The notes under the pieces: generated by a model
Seen by the model: the letters and a program-made list of their open reading frames with translations, nothing else
The model's database searches: none
What the model was told of the DNA's origin: nothing
In this document: positions 8,415 through 18,186 of the stretch, one piece after another
Layout of the letters: every line of letters begins with the position of its first letter
How positions within the stretch are numbered: position 1 is the stretch's first letter
Source: Methanobacteriota archaeon
GTDB taxonomy: Archaea > Thermoplasmatota > Poseidoniia > MGIII > CG-Epi1
Reading direction: 5' to 3'
Length of the DNA stretch: 64,000 nucleotides
Assembly (NCBI GenBank): GCA_014240055.1
Contig: JAAZXP010000002.1
Coordinates: 1 to 64,000 of the forward strand
Program-made: the position numbers and the translations under genes

Positions 8415-8834
8415 TCAATGATTTTTGATATACGGAATTGTTTTTTTAAGAATATTGCGAGCGTTTTCATAAGTAAGTTTGGCAATCGCTTCTTCAAAAC
8501 TTAACCATGCATAATCAATATGCTCATGACTTAGTCTTACTTCCTTTTCAACAGTAGATGCTAGAAAAAATACAACTTCTTTTGGTATAGGCTTAGATTT
8601 TCGAAAAAATGTATAATTTATGGAATGACGGAAATTATCTACTAACTCTACCTGATTAATTCCAGTTTCTTCTTCTAACTCTCTTAATGCAGTTTCAATC
8701 TCAGTCTCATTCGGTTCAACATGTCCTTTCGGAAAATCCCAATGACCACCTTCACCTTGCTCTTTATTATTCGAATATTTTAAGAGAAGAATATTGTTTT
8801 TGTTGAACACTACTAATCCACATGACTTCTCCAT
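8415..8834 (-). CDS. Nudix hydrolase, diadenosine-tetraphosphatase-like
   Basis: The 139-residue protein contains a complete Nudix box from G37 (GHVEPNETEIETALRELEEETGI), matching GX5EX7REUXEEXGU. The start (CGLVVF), WDFPKGHVEP and the later DYAWLSFEEA resemble asymmetric Ap4A hydrolases. Likely job: cleaving dinucleoside polyphosphates or another nucleoside diphosphate derivative in the cytosol. It lies between the archaeosortase and the PGF protein on the same strand; nothing in it links it to protein sorting. Confidence 0.88.
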   Translation of the reverse strand: MEKSCGLVVFNKNNILLLKYSNNKEQGEGGHWDFPKGHVEPNETEIETALRELEEETGINQVELVDNFRHSINYTFFRKSKPIPKEVVFFLASTVEKEVRLSHEHIDYAWLSFEEAIAKLTYENARNILKKTIPYIKNH

Positions 8835-8886
8835 ATAGACATAGCGAAAGCTAGGTTATAATCTATTATCTCTATTTATGAACTAC

Positions 8887-9759
8887 TTAATCTCTACGGG
8901 AACGAGATAAAGCTGTAGCAACTAAACCTAATGCAAATATTGTAAATATTGGATCAAATCCAGGTAAGAATACTCCACGTACCCAAAGTGTTGCTGTAAC
9001 TGATCTTGCTTCAGTTTCACCTTGAAGTGTTGTTGAAACTTGCATTATTACAGTATGGTATTCATTACTCCAACCAACAACGGTTCCACGGGGTGTGGCA
9101 AGTGTCAATTGAACTGGTTGTTCACCTGATGCATCAATCTGGTATTGTGCTGCCGCTAAAGCTACAGTAAAGCCAGCATCTTCTAAATCTTTCTGATTCA
9201 AAATATCTATAGCAACCGTATCTTGATAATTACCATTATTAACTGCAGTAAAAGTCAAAACGAATTCTTTACCTGGCCCTATTCTTTGGAAAGGCTGAGT
9301 AGCTTGGACTGATAGTCTAGCATACTGCTCTACAATAACTGCGAAACCTGCATTTTTGTTAACTTGATTTAATTGAGTATTAGTTTCTCTTCCTGAAGCT
9401 AATGCACTAACTTGAACAGTCTTATATGACGAACGTGTAAGAGCTAAAGCACAAATCGGAACTGTAATAGAACCGCCAGGACCAAGTGTAACTGAAACTG
9501 CACCAGGAGAAATTGTAACCCCTCCACCTGAAAGCGCAACATCTACATCAATTGTAGCCTGACCTTCATTGGAAACTACCATCTCAGTACAACCAATTCC
9601 ACTAGCACCAGGTCTAACATCTAAAGTCACTTGACCATTAGTAAAACTTACTGAATAAGCAACTGCAGCTTGCGCGTCTGCAGCCGGCATAAACATCAGT
9701 AATGATGTGCCTAACATAAGTGTGGCCAACAATAACGCTTTTGAAATTTTAGTCTTCAT
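8887..9759 (-). CDS. Secreted protein with C-terminal PGF-type archaeosortase signal
   Basis: From the ATG at 9759 (preceded by CGGAG) the protein has 290 residues. It starts with a signal peptide (MKTKISKALLLATLMLG..., likely cut near ADAQA) and has a beta-rich body with two stretches like the NEW3/NPCBM-associated domains of archaeal surface proteins. The last 25 residues begin PGFDP, continue with a hydrophobic segment and end SRSRRD: the tripartite PGF-CTERM sorting signal. The frame opens 15 residues earlier, but that would bury the signal peptide. Alanine- and glycine-rich composition and few charged residues suggest an abundant surface protein. It probably ends up lipid-anchored outside the cell by the archaeosortase at 7534-8376. 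Confidence 0.78.
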   Translation of the reverse strand: MKTKISKALLLATLMLGTSLLMFMPAADAQAAVAYSVSFTNGQVTLDVRPGASGIGCTEMVVSNEGQATIDVDVALSGGGVTISPGAVSVTLGPGGSITVPICALALTRSSYKTVQVSALASGRETNTQLNQVNKNAGFAVIVEQYARLSVQATQPFQRIGPGKEFVLTFTAVNNGNYQDTVAIDILNQKDLEDAGFTVALAAAQYQIDASGEQPVQLTLATPRGTVVGWSNEYHTVIMQVSTTLQGETEARSVTATLWVRGVFLPGFDPIFTIFALGLVATALSRSRRD

Positions 9760-9875
9760 ATTTTTCTCCGAGGAAGTGTTTGGACTATCAAACACCAATT
9801 TCACACTTTAGCTCACCCATAAAAAGCCTTACCTTAGTAAAATTAGGAAATTATCACCTTTTTTTTAAATGAAAA

Positions 9876-10112
9876 TTACGATAGTTTAACTAATAATTCG
9901 TGACGAGAAGGCTCTACTAAAATCGAACCATCTTCAAAGATAATTACTGGTATTCGTCTTACTCCATTGTTTAACTCAATTGCTTTCTTAGTGTCTTCTT
10001 CACTATCTGCAATATTTATGAAATCAAAAGCTATGTCTTTTTCATTAAATACTTGCTTAGCTACAATGCAATCTCCACAAGTAGGAGTCCCGTATACTTT
10101 TATTTTAGTCAT
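9876..10112 (-). CDS. Small glutaredoxin/NrdH-like thiol oxidoreductase
   Basis: The 78 residues form a thioredoxin-fold mini-protein: VYGTPTCGDC with the redox pair C12 and C15, the cis-proline region RRIPVIIFEDGS and a terminal helix. Length and CxxC placement fit NrdH or mycoredoxin-type glutaredoxins. Its start overlaps the gcvP stop (TAATG), so it is translated from the gcvP message. It may reduce a protein disulfide or a partner of glycine cleavage; the coupling is seen, the partner is not. Confidence 0.88.
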   Translation of the reverse strand: MTKIKVYGTPTCGDCIVAKQVFNEKDIAFDFINIADSEEDTKKAIELNNGVRRIPVIIFEDGSILVEPSRHELLVKLS

Positions 10113-12943
10113 TAATTATCCTCCATGTATGTTTCTACATTAAGACATGAACATATCAAATTTCGGTCGCCCCAAGTATTATCGACTCTACCAACTGAAG
10201 GCCAGAATTTATGATTTTTTAAATAAGCTATAGGATATGCAGCCAGCTCTCTTGAATAAGAATGTGACCATTCATCATTAGCAACCTCAATTGCAGTATG
10301 TGGAGCCCCTCTCAATGGATTATCATTAGAATCATCACTCTCTCTAACTAAGTCTATTTCTGATCTTATTGAAATCATTGCATCACAAAATCGATCTAAT
10401 TCTATCTTAGATTCCGATTCTGTAGGTTCTACCATTAAAGTACTTGGAACTGGCCAAGACATCGTTGGAGCATGGTAACCATAATCCATTAATCTCTTAG
10501 CAATATCATCAATTACCAAACCTGCCTTAGACAATAATTCACGAGTATCTAAAATGCATTCGTGAGCTACATTTCCAGACTTTCCTGTATATAATATTTT
10601 ATAATGTTTCGACAACCGTTTAGCTATATAATTTGCATTCAATATTGCAACTTTTGTCGCCTCTGTTAAGCCATCGGGCCCCATCATTGCAATATAAGCC
10701 CACGAAATTGGAAGTATACTAGAACTTCCCCAATTACTTGCTGAAACTGGTCCTGTATATGAATTACTTTTGTAATCCTCTAAAGGATCTGAAGGTAAAA
10801 ACTCTATTAAGTGTCTAGCAACCCCAATAGGCCCCATGCCAGGCCCTCCGCCACCATGAGGTATGCAGAAGGTTTTATGTAAATTCAAGTGGCAAACGTC
10901 TGCCCCAATTTCACCAGGTTTACACAAACCTACCATCGCATTCATGTTTGCCCCATCCATGTAAACCTGCCCTCCATTAGAATGAATTATGTCGCAAACT
11001 TCACTAATAGTTTCCTCAAAAACTCCGTGTGTTGAAGGATAAGTTATCATCATAGAAGCCAATTCAGAAGAATGTGCTTTCGCTTTGATTTTAACATCTT
11101 CTAAATCTATATTGCCTTGATCATCACATTGAATCCCTACTACTTTCATACCAACCATTACTGCAGATGCTGGATTAGTACCGTGTGCTGATGTTGGAAT
11201 TAAACAAACATTGCGATTAGTATCTCCTCTTGAATGATGATACTCTCGAATAGCTAACATGCCTGCATATTCTCCTTGACTACCTGCATTTGGTTGTAGT
11301 GATATTGCTGCAAAACCAGTTATCTCACATAACCACTTTTCTAAATCTTCAAAGAGAGAAAGGTATCCCTTAACTTGATCAAGCGGTGCATAAGGATGTA
11401 TATTGGAAAAATTAGGCCATGTTACAGCTTCCATTTCAGCTACAGCATTCAACTTCATAGTACAAGAACCCAATGGAATCATACTATTATTTAGTGATAA
11501 ATCTTTTGATTCTAATCTATGAATATATCTTAACATTTCTGTTTCTGAATGATATGTATTAAAAACTGAGTTTTGGAGATATACCGTTTCACGCTTTAAA
11601 GAAGAAGGTATACTACTCTCCGAAGGTTCAATCCATTCTGAATTAAATAGATCTAAAATTATCTCAACATCTGAATTTGTAGTTTCTTCATCAATAGAAA
11701 TCCCTATAGAATCCCCATAATCCCATAAATTCATATCAAAATCTAATGCTTTTTTCATAATATTAAAATCTTTTTTCTTAACTTTTATCGTATCAAAGAA
11801 GGCATCGGATTTTATCTGATAACCGCTTGATTTCAAACTGGACGATAAACCAGACGCGAGATAATTAACTCTTTCAGCAATTTTTCTTAATTTATTAGGG
11901 CCGTGATATACTGCATACATTGAAGCCATAATGGCTAAAAGAACCTGAGCAGTACAAATATTGCTTGTAGCTCTATCTCTACGTATGTGTTGCTCACGTG
12001 TTTGTAATGCCAAGCGTAGAGCATCGTTGCCATGCTTATCTTTTGAAACCCCTATTAACCTTCCTGGCAAATAACGTTTGTACTTTTTCAATGTCGCCAT
12101 AAAAGCAGCATGAGGACCTCCAAAACCCATTGGAACTCCGAAACGTTGAGAATTGCCTATTACTATGTCTGCACCCCACTCGCCAGGAGGCTTGAGGAGG
12201 CAAAGCGAAAGTAAATCAGTTGAAGTTATGGTTACTGCTCCGATATTTTTGGACTTACTAATGGTTTCTGAATAATCTTCAATGGAACCATCAATTGCAG
12301 GATATTGGAGTAAAATCCCAAAAACATCTTCAGTAAAATCAAATTCCGAATGTGAAGAAACTAAAACTTTAATATTGAGAGGTTCAGCCCTAGTTTTTAT
12401 TACATTAATTGTTTGAATATTAACTAAATCTGAGACGAGAAATGTAGAACGCTTACCTCTTAATAAATTACAAGCCATACTCATGGCTTCAGCTGCAGCA
12501 GTAGCTTCATCCAAAAGAGAAGCATTCGCAATTTCCATACCAGTCAGATCAGACACCATCGTCTGGAAATTCAATAAAGCTTCTAGTCGACCTTGGGCAA
12601 TCTCCGCTTGATAAGGCGTATACTGAGTATACCATCCTGGATTTTCTAAAATATTACGCTTAATTACAAGAGGTGTTTTTGTACCGAAATAACCATGGCC
12701 TAGAAAATTTTTATTAACTCTATTAATAGACGCAAGCGAATTCAATTTGATAAGTGCTTCAGACTCTGAAATTGCCAGAGGTATATCCATATTATTTTGA
12801 GAAATTATAGTACTTGGAATTATCGAATTTGAAAAATCAGAAAGATTATTAAAACCAAGATAAGTCAACATTTCATTAATATCCACCGACGATGGACCTA
12901 TGTGTCGATTAAGAAATCTGTCAGGATGAATTGATTCTTTCAT
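10112..12943 (-). CDS. gcvP: Glycine dehydrogenase (decarboxylating), P protein, single chain
   Basis: The P protein of the glycine cleavage system decarboxylates glycine and passes the aminomethyl group to lipoyl-H protein. At 943 residues this is the fused bacterial/eukaryotic form, whereas many archaea split it into two subunits. The N-terminal half begins FLNRHIGPSSVDINEML and contains YTPYQAEIAQGRLEALLNFQ. The C-terminal half carries the PLP lysine K690 in LNLHKTFCIPHGGGGPG. No gcvT, gcvH or lipoate genes lie next to it. It shares its stop with the glutaredoxin start. Confidence 0.96.
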   Translation of the reverse strand: MKESIHPDRFLNRHIGPSSVDINEMLTYLGFNNLSDFSNSIIPSTIISQNNMDIPLAISESEALIKLNSLASINRVNKNFLGHGYFGTKTPLVIKRNILENPGWYTQYTPYQAEIAQGRLEALLNFQTMVSDLTGMEIANASLLDEATAAAEAMSMACNLLRGKRSTFLVSDLVNIQTINVIKTRAEPLNIKVLVSSHSEFDFTEDVFGILLQYPAIDGSIEDYSETISKSKNIGAVTITSTDLLSLCLLKPPGEWGADIVIGNSQRFGVPMGFGGPHAAFMATLKKYKRYLPGRLIGVSKDKHGNDALRLALQTREQHIRRDRATSNICTAQVLLAIMASMYAVYHGPNKLRKIAERVNYLASGLSSSLKSSGYQIKSDAFFDTIKVKKKDFNIMKKALDFDMNLWDYGDSIGISIDEETTNSDVEIILDLFNSEWIEPSESSIPSSLKRETVYLQNSVFNTYHSETEMLRYIHRLESKDLSLNNSMIPLGSCTMKLNAVAEMEAVTWPNFSNIHPYAPLDQVKGYLSLFEDLEKWLCEITGFAAISLQPNAGSQGEYAGMLAIREYHHSRGDTNRNVCLIPTSAHGTNPASAVMVGMKVVGIQCDDQGNIDLEDVKIKAKAHSSELASMMITYPSTHGVFEETISEVCDIIHSNGGQVYMDGANMNAMVGLCKPGEIGADVCHLNLHKTFCIPHGGGGPGMGPIGVARHLIEFLPSDPLEDYKSNSYTGPVSASNWGSSSILPISWAYIAMMGPDGLTEATKVAILNANYIAKRLSKHYKILYTGKSGNVAHECILDTRELLSKAGLVIDDIAKRLMDYGYHAPTMSWPVPSTLMVEPTESESKIELDRFCDAMISIRSEIDLVRESDDSNDNPLRGAPHTAIEVANDEWSHSYSRELAAYPIAYLKNHKFWPSVGRVDNTWGDRNLICSCLNVETYMEDN

Positions 12944-13043
12944 GAATAAATATTAGGTTGTATAACGAATGGTGATTATGAGTGTTTGGTTAGTTTTTAG
13001 GCATCAGTTCTATTTATTTGCCCATTGCTAAGTAGTTATTTCC

Positions 13044-13478
13044 ATGGTAATGGACGCCGTTAGGCTTTTCACCGTGGATGAGGCTAATAGTTTGTTAGGT
13101 TTGATAGCCCCTATGCTAAATGATCTTTCTGAATATTCTGTACGCCAAGAAATGTTGGAAGAACAACTTGAAGAAATTATGGAAGAAGTGCGTGATGATT
13201 ATAGGGCTGCATTGAAACCAGGCTGGGAAGAACTCCAACTAGAACTTGAAAATAATACCAATCTCGTAAATAATTTAACTATGGAATTAGGAAAATTAGG
13301 CATTGAAGTAGATGAACCAACACTAGGTATAGTCAATTTTAACTCTCTGAGAGGAATTGAAACTGTCTTTCTTTCATATAAATTAGGTGAAAACCATGTG
13401 AATCATTGGCATCATTTGGATGAACAATACGAATGTAGAAGAATTATGGAAAGAGAACTAGATATTATTACTCAATAA
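13044..13478 (+). CDS. DUF2203-family protein
   Basis: The 144 residues begin with LFTVDEANSLLGLIAPML, continue in a charged helical stretch (residues ~30-85), and end with the family motifs GIVNFNSLRGIETVFLSYKLGE and HWHHLDEQYECRR. This is the usual layout of DUF2203, a family of unknown function in bacteria and archaea. Two in-frame ATGs (13044 and 13050) could start it. It diverges from gcvP over about 100 bases with a TATTTATT element at 13011-13018. Confidence 0.78.
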   Translation: MVMDAVRLFTVDEANSLLGLIAPMLNDLSEYSVRQEMLEEQLEEIMEEVRDDYRAALKPGWEELQLELENNTNLVNNLTMELGKLGIEVDEPTLGIVNFNSLRGIETVFLSYKLGENHVNHWHHLDEQYECRRIMERELDIITQ

Positions 13479-13494
13479 AACCTTTTGAAGTGGG

Positions 13495-13806
13495 TTGAAA
13501 TATGAAATTATGCTTAAAGCAAAAAAGATAACCGTTTTTATGCCCGCTGAAGGTGAAACGGAAACATTTGATAATGTTGAATTTCAGTCTAATCCAGAAG
13601 TAAATATTCTTGCAATATTTACCAATAAAGGTAAAGAATCCATAATGTTTTCAGGTTTAAGTTTTAAAGTGGAAATGGGTGAAAATGATGCCAAAGAATC
13701 TTATGACATCGCACAGAAAGCTCACTCTATGTCCAAAGAACAAATGAAGATGATGTTAGAAAGAGAAAATGGCCCTAGTGACCGATTTACCTCTTCATTT
13801 GGATAA
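13495..13806 (+). CDS. Conserved-looking small protein of unknown function
   Basis: I do not recognise this 103-residue protein. It is soluble, with an N-terminal beta-rich half (ITVFMPAEGETETF, VNILAIFTNKGKESIMF) and a helical, methionine-rich C terminus (MSKEQMKMMLERE). The TTG at 13495 is used as the start; an in-frame ATG at 13510 is the alternative. It lies 16 bases after the DUF2203 gene and abuts the HAD phosphatase gene, so it is probably co-transcribed. Confidence 0.55.
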   Translation: MKYEIMLKAKKITVFMPAEGETETFDNVEFQSNPEVNILAIFTNKGKESIMFSGLSFKVEMGENDAKESYDIAQKAHSMSKEQMKMMLERENGPSDRFTSSFG

Positions 13807-14451
13807 ATGGCAAATATCAAACTAGTAGTTTTTGATATGGATGGTACATTATTACAGCCACGTTCCTGTTGGGCTTACATACATGACCACTTTGGTACTG
13901 ATAATACTGAAATGCTAAATCTATATATCCAAAAAAAAATAAGCGATCAGGAATTTGTAAAAGCTGATGTTAAACAATGGGAAGATAATAGCAAAAGAAT
14001 AGTTAATGAAAAATACATAAATGAAATACTTGATGAAATTAAGCCAATCAAAGGCGCTGAAGAACTAGTTTCTGAACTACACCAGAATAATATAGAAACT
14101 ATTTTTTTGAGTGGTGGAATAACTTTCCTTGCTGAAAAATGGGCTAAGAAATGGAATATGAAAAAACCTCTAGCCAATAATCTTATCGATGGTGAAGATG
14201 GACACTTAATAGTGGAAGTAAATGCAAGCGGACATGCAAAAGGAGCTGTTATGGATAAATTATTGAAGCAATCAAACTTGAGAAAAGAGCAGGTAGCTGC
14301 CATCGGAGATACAACCGTAGATTTGCCTATGTTTGAGAGGGCTGGATTATCCGTTGCTGTCAATACCGATGACAAACGCGTAATTGAAAAAGCAGATTAC
14401 CATTTAAAAGGCGATATAAGAGAACTTCAAAATCTAATTATAAACTGGTAA
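13807..14451 (+). CDS. HAD-superfamily phosphatase, phosphoserine-phosphatase-like
   Basis: The 214 residues show all four HAD motifs: FDMDGTLL (nucleophile D9 and D11), FLSGGIT (motif II), a lysine region around HAKGAVMDK, and IGDTTVDLPMFE (motif IV). The helical cap between motifs I and II and the GDTTVDLPM motif resemble SerB-type phosphoserine phosphatases. The substrate could equally be another small phosphomonoester. The gene follows the small unknown protein without a gap. Confidence 0.82.
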   Translation: MANIKLVVFDMDGTLLQPRSCWAYIHDHFGTDNTEMLNLYIQKKISDQEFVKADVKQWEDNSKRIVNEKYINEILDEIKPIKGAEELVSELHQNNIETIFLSGGITFLAEKWAKKWNMKKPLANNLIDGEDGHLIVEVNASGHAKGAVMDKLLKQSNLRKEQVAAIGDTTVDLPMFERAGLSVAVNTDDKRVIEKADYHLKGDIRELQNLIINW

Positions 14452-14484
14452 TAAACTATAATTATGTGTTGTTTATACATGCCT

Positions 14485-17400
14485 ATGGTTATTCGACATC
14501 GTCTCGCATTTCTGGTTATTATTTTTATAACTTTTGCAATTATTGGTCAAGTTAAAGCTGAAGACGCTGAAATCAATATCTCTTCAATAAAATATACCAA
14601 TGACTTAGAAAATGGAGAACTGGTAACTCTTGTATCTAGCGGAAAAGATAATGCTACAAGTTATAAATATAAATTATATGATGACGATGACGATGATTGT
14701 GACACTCAATCATGCCTTCCAGTAAACTGGTATGCATCAGATTATGATGATTCTGATTGGAATATTAACGCCACTCCCTTTGGTAATGATGAACTTAATG
14801 GTCTAGAACCTAATACAATTTGGCAAACTGAAGATGGATTAGGTGATTATTTAGTAATCCGCCATTATTTTACATATGAAAAACCTGAAGAAGTTCTAAG
14901 CGCAACACTTAGTATTGCTCATAATAATTATTACATGGCTTATCTTAATGGAAATTTAATCAGAGATTGCTCATGGTACCAAAATCATGATGGATGCTAT
15001 GAAGGAGATGCTGATTATTGGAATAATGTGCTAACATATGACGGAAATCAATACTCAGGACCTAATCCAGATTGGCTTATAGACGGTGAAAATGTTCTTG
15101 TTATTCTTGGAATAGACATAACCTGGGGAGGCGATACTGATCAATGGTTAGATGTTGAACTGGCAATTAATGTACCTTCTTGGAAAAATACACCAATTAT
15201 TCTTGGGGACGAATTAGTGTTGCGTATTGATTATTTTAACTATGGCGAAAATAATGAAACTAATGTGACTATTAGTTTAGATATTGATGGAATCTTTTTT
15301 TCTAATAAAACAATAGATATAGAGAAAAACCAAACCTATCAATGGCTAGTTGATTGGACACCTGAGAGATTAGGAGATATCAATGTAACTGCCAAAGTTC
15401 TTAACACAACGCTCACACGATCTATACATATCGGCTATTATGCATATAGTATTGATTTTTTAAAAATACATAAAACATCAAATATTGATGAAACGGTAAC
15501 ATTTCAATTCAATATAACCAATGATGGTGATGTGAACGATAATTTTACATTTTATTTGTATAATATTCCAAATGATTGGGATTACACGTTTTCACCAAAT
15601 ATTGCTTCTTTATCACCAAATGAATCAATGGATGTAAAACTTAACATAACTACTAGCGATACTGCTCAGGCTGGAAATTACTCAATATTTCCAACTATAA
15701 TATCACAATACTATTCTCAAACCATTAACACATTAATCCATTCAGGGTCTAGTAATTCAACTGAATATCATTATGCAATATGGAATGGAAGTGATTTCCC
15801 AGATGATTTTTATGAAATAAACTATAATGATTCTATGTGGGAAGTCGGAGCTGCACCATTTGGGAACGATGAACTTAGAGGTATTGAACCTAATACATTA
15901 TGGCAAACTGACGATACGAATTATACCTATATTACGGCTAGGCACTGGCTTAACTATACTGGAAGTTTAGATTTTAGTGAACTACGAATAAAAATTGCCC
16001 ATGATGATTACTATAAAGTCTATCTTAATGAAAAATTGATAAGGGATTGCTTCAGCGGATGGGGATGCGGAGGAGATGGACGTTATTGGGAAGATACAAT
16101 TACTATCAACAGTTCTTGGTTAAATAATGGAAATAATTTAATTGCAATAGCTGCAAGAGACTCAACACAAGGTTGGGGTGGAAGCGGAGGTGGTGATGGA
16201 CGACAATGGTTAGACATGGAACTTGAAACTTCCAATTTAAGATCTAAATTATGGGATTTTCAAGAAATATACAATGAGCTTACAGTATCTGTAAATGAAA
16301 CATATAATATGGAATTATTAATTCCAATCTCAAATAAAGACATTTCTGAAGAACAATATACTTTCACGATTTGGGCAATTAATACTGGAAATGTCAAAGA
16401 TACTTACGATATCACAATTTCTTTAAATGATACGAGTAATTTTACCATAATAAGCTATAATTCAGTATTGGAAATACCATACGGCCAAGATAGAGACATT
16501 GAACTAAAAATAGCCCTAAGTGATAGTATAAGTAAATTTTCAATCGGATCTTTTAACGTAAACATAGTCTCCCGAAATTCAACTGAAGAACTTTCGGATA
16601 GTGCAATTATTAGTGCAAAAATGTACGTTATTCCAGATACCTTATCTCCCGGGACATATACCGAATCTCCTGAATTAGTTAATAATTCTTCTTTTGAAGT
16701 CAATTGGTATGTTCATGACTGGTACAAAACAAATGAAATAATGGGGAATGATACAAAATATTTCCTAATAGAATACATGACAGATAATGGAACTAATGGT
16801 GAAGTTTGGGGAGATTGGATACTTTGGAATAACTTTTCTAAAGATATTGACTCCGCAATATTCCCATATGGGATTGACGGATATCAATACCGTTTTAGAT
16901 CCATAGGTGGAGATAATGAAGGCCTTGTAGAAAATAAAGAAGATAAATATGATAGTCAAACATTAGTTGACTTGTCTGCCCCTTATGCTGACGTATCTCT
17001 AAGACTATCAACCAATATAACTAATTTAGACTATATCGAAATTGAGTGGAATGTAGAACATCCAAACATTACTGGCTATAATATAGAATATCGTTATGAT
17101 TACGGCCCAATATGGATAAGTATAGAAGAAAATACTCTCGCAAAATGGGTAGGTTTCAATATACCTATTGATGGAATATACGAATTTAGAGTTTTGACGT
17201 ATGATGAAGCAGGTAATGAAGGCATTTCAGATCTGACTGATATTTTAACTATAGATACTATAGCTCCAAATACAAAACTCATAAATCTTCCAGAATTAAT
17301 TAGCTCATACTCAATTATTATAGACATAGAAAATTTAGAAGATACTGTAAATTTAAGTTTATATTATGCATTATCTAAAGAAGGGGAAGAGATATTTCCA

Positions 17401-18150
17401 TTGGAATGGACCCTATATGGAGAATATAAAACCAGTGATTTACCTGTATCTATTAACACCGTTGATGGAAATCATTATTACTTTAAAATCGTAGCTTATG
17501 ACTTAGTGGGAAATCACGTTCTTAACGAAAGTTATGAAGAATTTATTGTAGATCAACAAATACCTAAGAATATCAGAAATCTAGAAATAAAAGATACGAA
17601 AGAAATTGACAATGGCACTACGTCCATTTCAATTACATTTCAATCATCTCAATCCCAAGATTTGACTGGGTACCGAATTTATCGTTCAATAAACCAAAAT
17701 GAAACTGGAGAAATAATCGGATATTTAGAAGCTGGAGATACTTATCTGTCTTACAGAGACCCAAATGTTAAGCTTGGATTTGAATACTATTATTCTGTAG
17801 TAGCCGTAGATCGAATGGAGTTTGAATCTGAACCTGAAATGGAATCTATAAGTCTTAAAAGTGAAAATATCGAAACTGTAATTGAAAATGATGAAGACAA
17901 TAATAGCTTTATCTATATTGGGGGTGGAATCGTAGGTTTAGCTGCCTTAGGTGCTGGATATTATGTATTTAGTAATAAAGGAATGAATGGGGAAATATTG
18001 TCTTCGGTTGCAGAAGTAGTCGATGAAGCTGATACTGGAACTTCAAAATTTACTGAAATAGATGGCGAATTATTGTGTAGTGCCTGTGGATCTATGTTTG
18101 GAATTTCAGAAGAGAAGGTTTGTCCATCCTGTGGCGTATTTGATGAATAG
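14485..18150 (+). CDS. Giant secreted/membrane-anchored surface protein with duplicated domain and cytosolic zinc ribbon
   Basis: About 1,220 residues. A signal peptide (MVIRHRLAFLVIIFITFAII) is followed by two copies of a jelly-roll-like domain, near residues 80-230 and 440-580. Both copies share PFGNDEL, EPNT, WQT, a YLN...LIRDC segment and a terminal QWLD. CARDB/NEW3-like beta domains lie between and after them, and a fibronectin-III-like module precedes the C terminus (around GYRIYRSINQNE). A single membrane helix (IYIGGGIVGLAALGAGYYVF) is followed by a C-terminal zinc ribbon (CSACG...CPSCG) that would face the cytosol. The start at 14485 gives the best signal peptide and lies about 30 bases after a TATAATTA-like box; 14464 and 14479 are alternatives. 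The role is probably cell-surface binding or adhesion. Confidence 0.75.
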   Translation: MVIRHRLAFLVIIFITFAIIGQVKAEDAEINISSIKYTNDLENGELVTLVSSGKDNATSYKYKLYDDDDDDCDTQSCLPVNWYASDYDDSDWNINATPFGNDELNGLEPNTIWQTEDGLGDYLVIRHYFTYEKPEEVLSATLSIAHNNYYMAYLNGNLIRDCSWYQNHDGCYEGDADYWNNVLTYDGNQYSGPNPDWLIDGENVLVILGIDITWGGDTDQWLDVELAINVPSWKNTPIILGDELVLRIDYFNYGENNETNVTISLDIDGIFFSNKTIDIEKNQTYQWLVDWTPERLGDINVTAKVLNTTLTRSIHIGYYAYSIDFLKIHKTSNIDETVTFQFNITNDGDVNDNFTFYLYNIPNDWDYTFSPNIASLSPNESMDVKLNITTSDTAQAGNYSIFPTIISQYYSQTINTLIHSGSSNSTEYHYAIWNGSDFPDDFYEINYNDSMWEVGAAPFGNDELRGIEPNTLWQTDDTNYTYITARHWLNYTGSLDFSELRIKIAHDDYYKVYLNEKLIRDCFSGWGCGGDGRYWEDTITINSSWLNNGNNLIAIAARDSTQGWGGSGGGDGRQWLDMELETSNLRSKLWDFQEIYNELTVSVNETYNMELLIPISNKDISEEQYTFTIWAINTGNVKDTYDITISLNDTSNFTIISYNSVLEIPYGQDRDIELKIALSDSISKFSIGSFNVNIVSRNSTEELSDSAIISAKMYVIPDTLSPGTYTESPELVNNSSFEVNWYVHDWYKTNEIMGNDTKYFLIEYMTDNGTNGEVWGDWILWNNFSKDIDSAIFPYGIDGYQYRFRSIGGDNEGLVENKEDKYDSQTLVDLSAPYADVSLRLSTNITNLDYIEIEWNVEHPNITGYNIEYRYDYGPIWISIEENTLAKWVGFNIPIDGIYEFRVLTYDEAGNEGISDLTDILTIDTIAPNTKLINLPELISSYSIIIDIENLEDTVNLSLYYALSKEGEEIFPLEWTLYGEYKTSDLPVSINTVDGNHYYFKIVAYDLVGNHVLNESYEEFIVDQQIPKNIRNLEIKDTKEIDNGTTSISITFQSSQSQDLTGYRIYRSINQNETGEIIGYLEAGDTYLSYRDPNVKLGFEYYYSVVAVDRMEFESEPEMESISLKSENIETVIENDEDNNSFIYIGGGIVGLAALGAGYYVFSNKGMNGEILSSVAEVVDEADTGTSKFTEIDGELLCSACGSMFGISEEKVCPSCGVFDE

Positions 18151-18186
18151 AACAAAACTTCAATATAAGAGGCCTCATAGAATATT

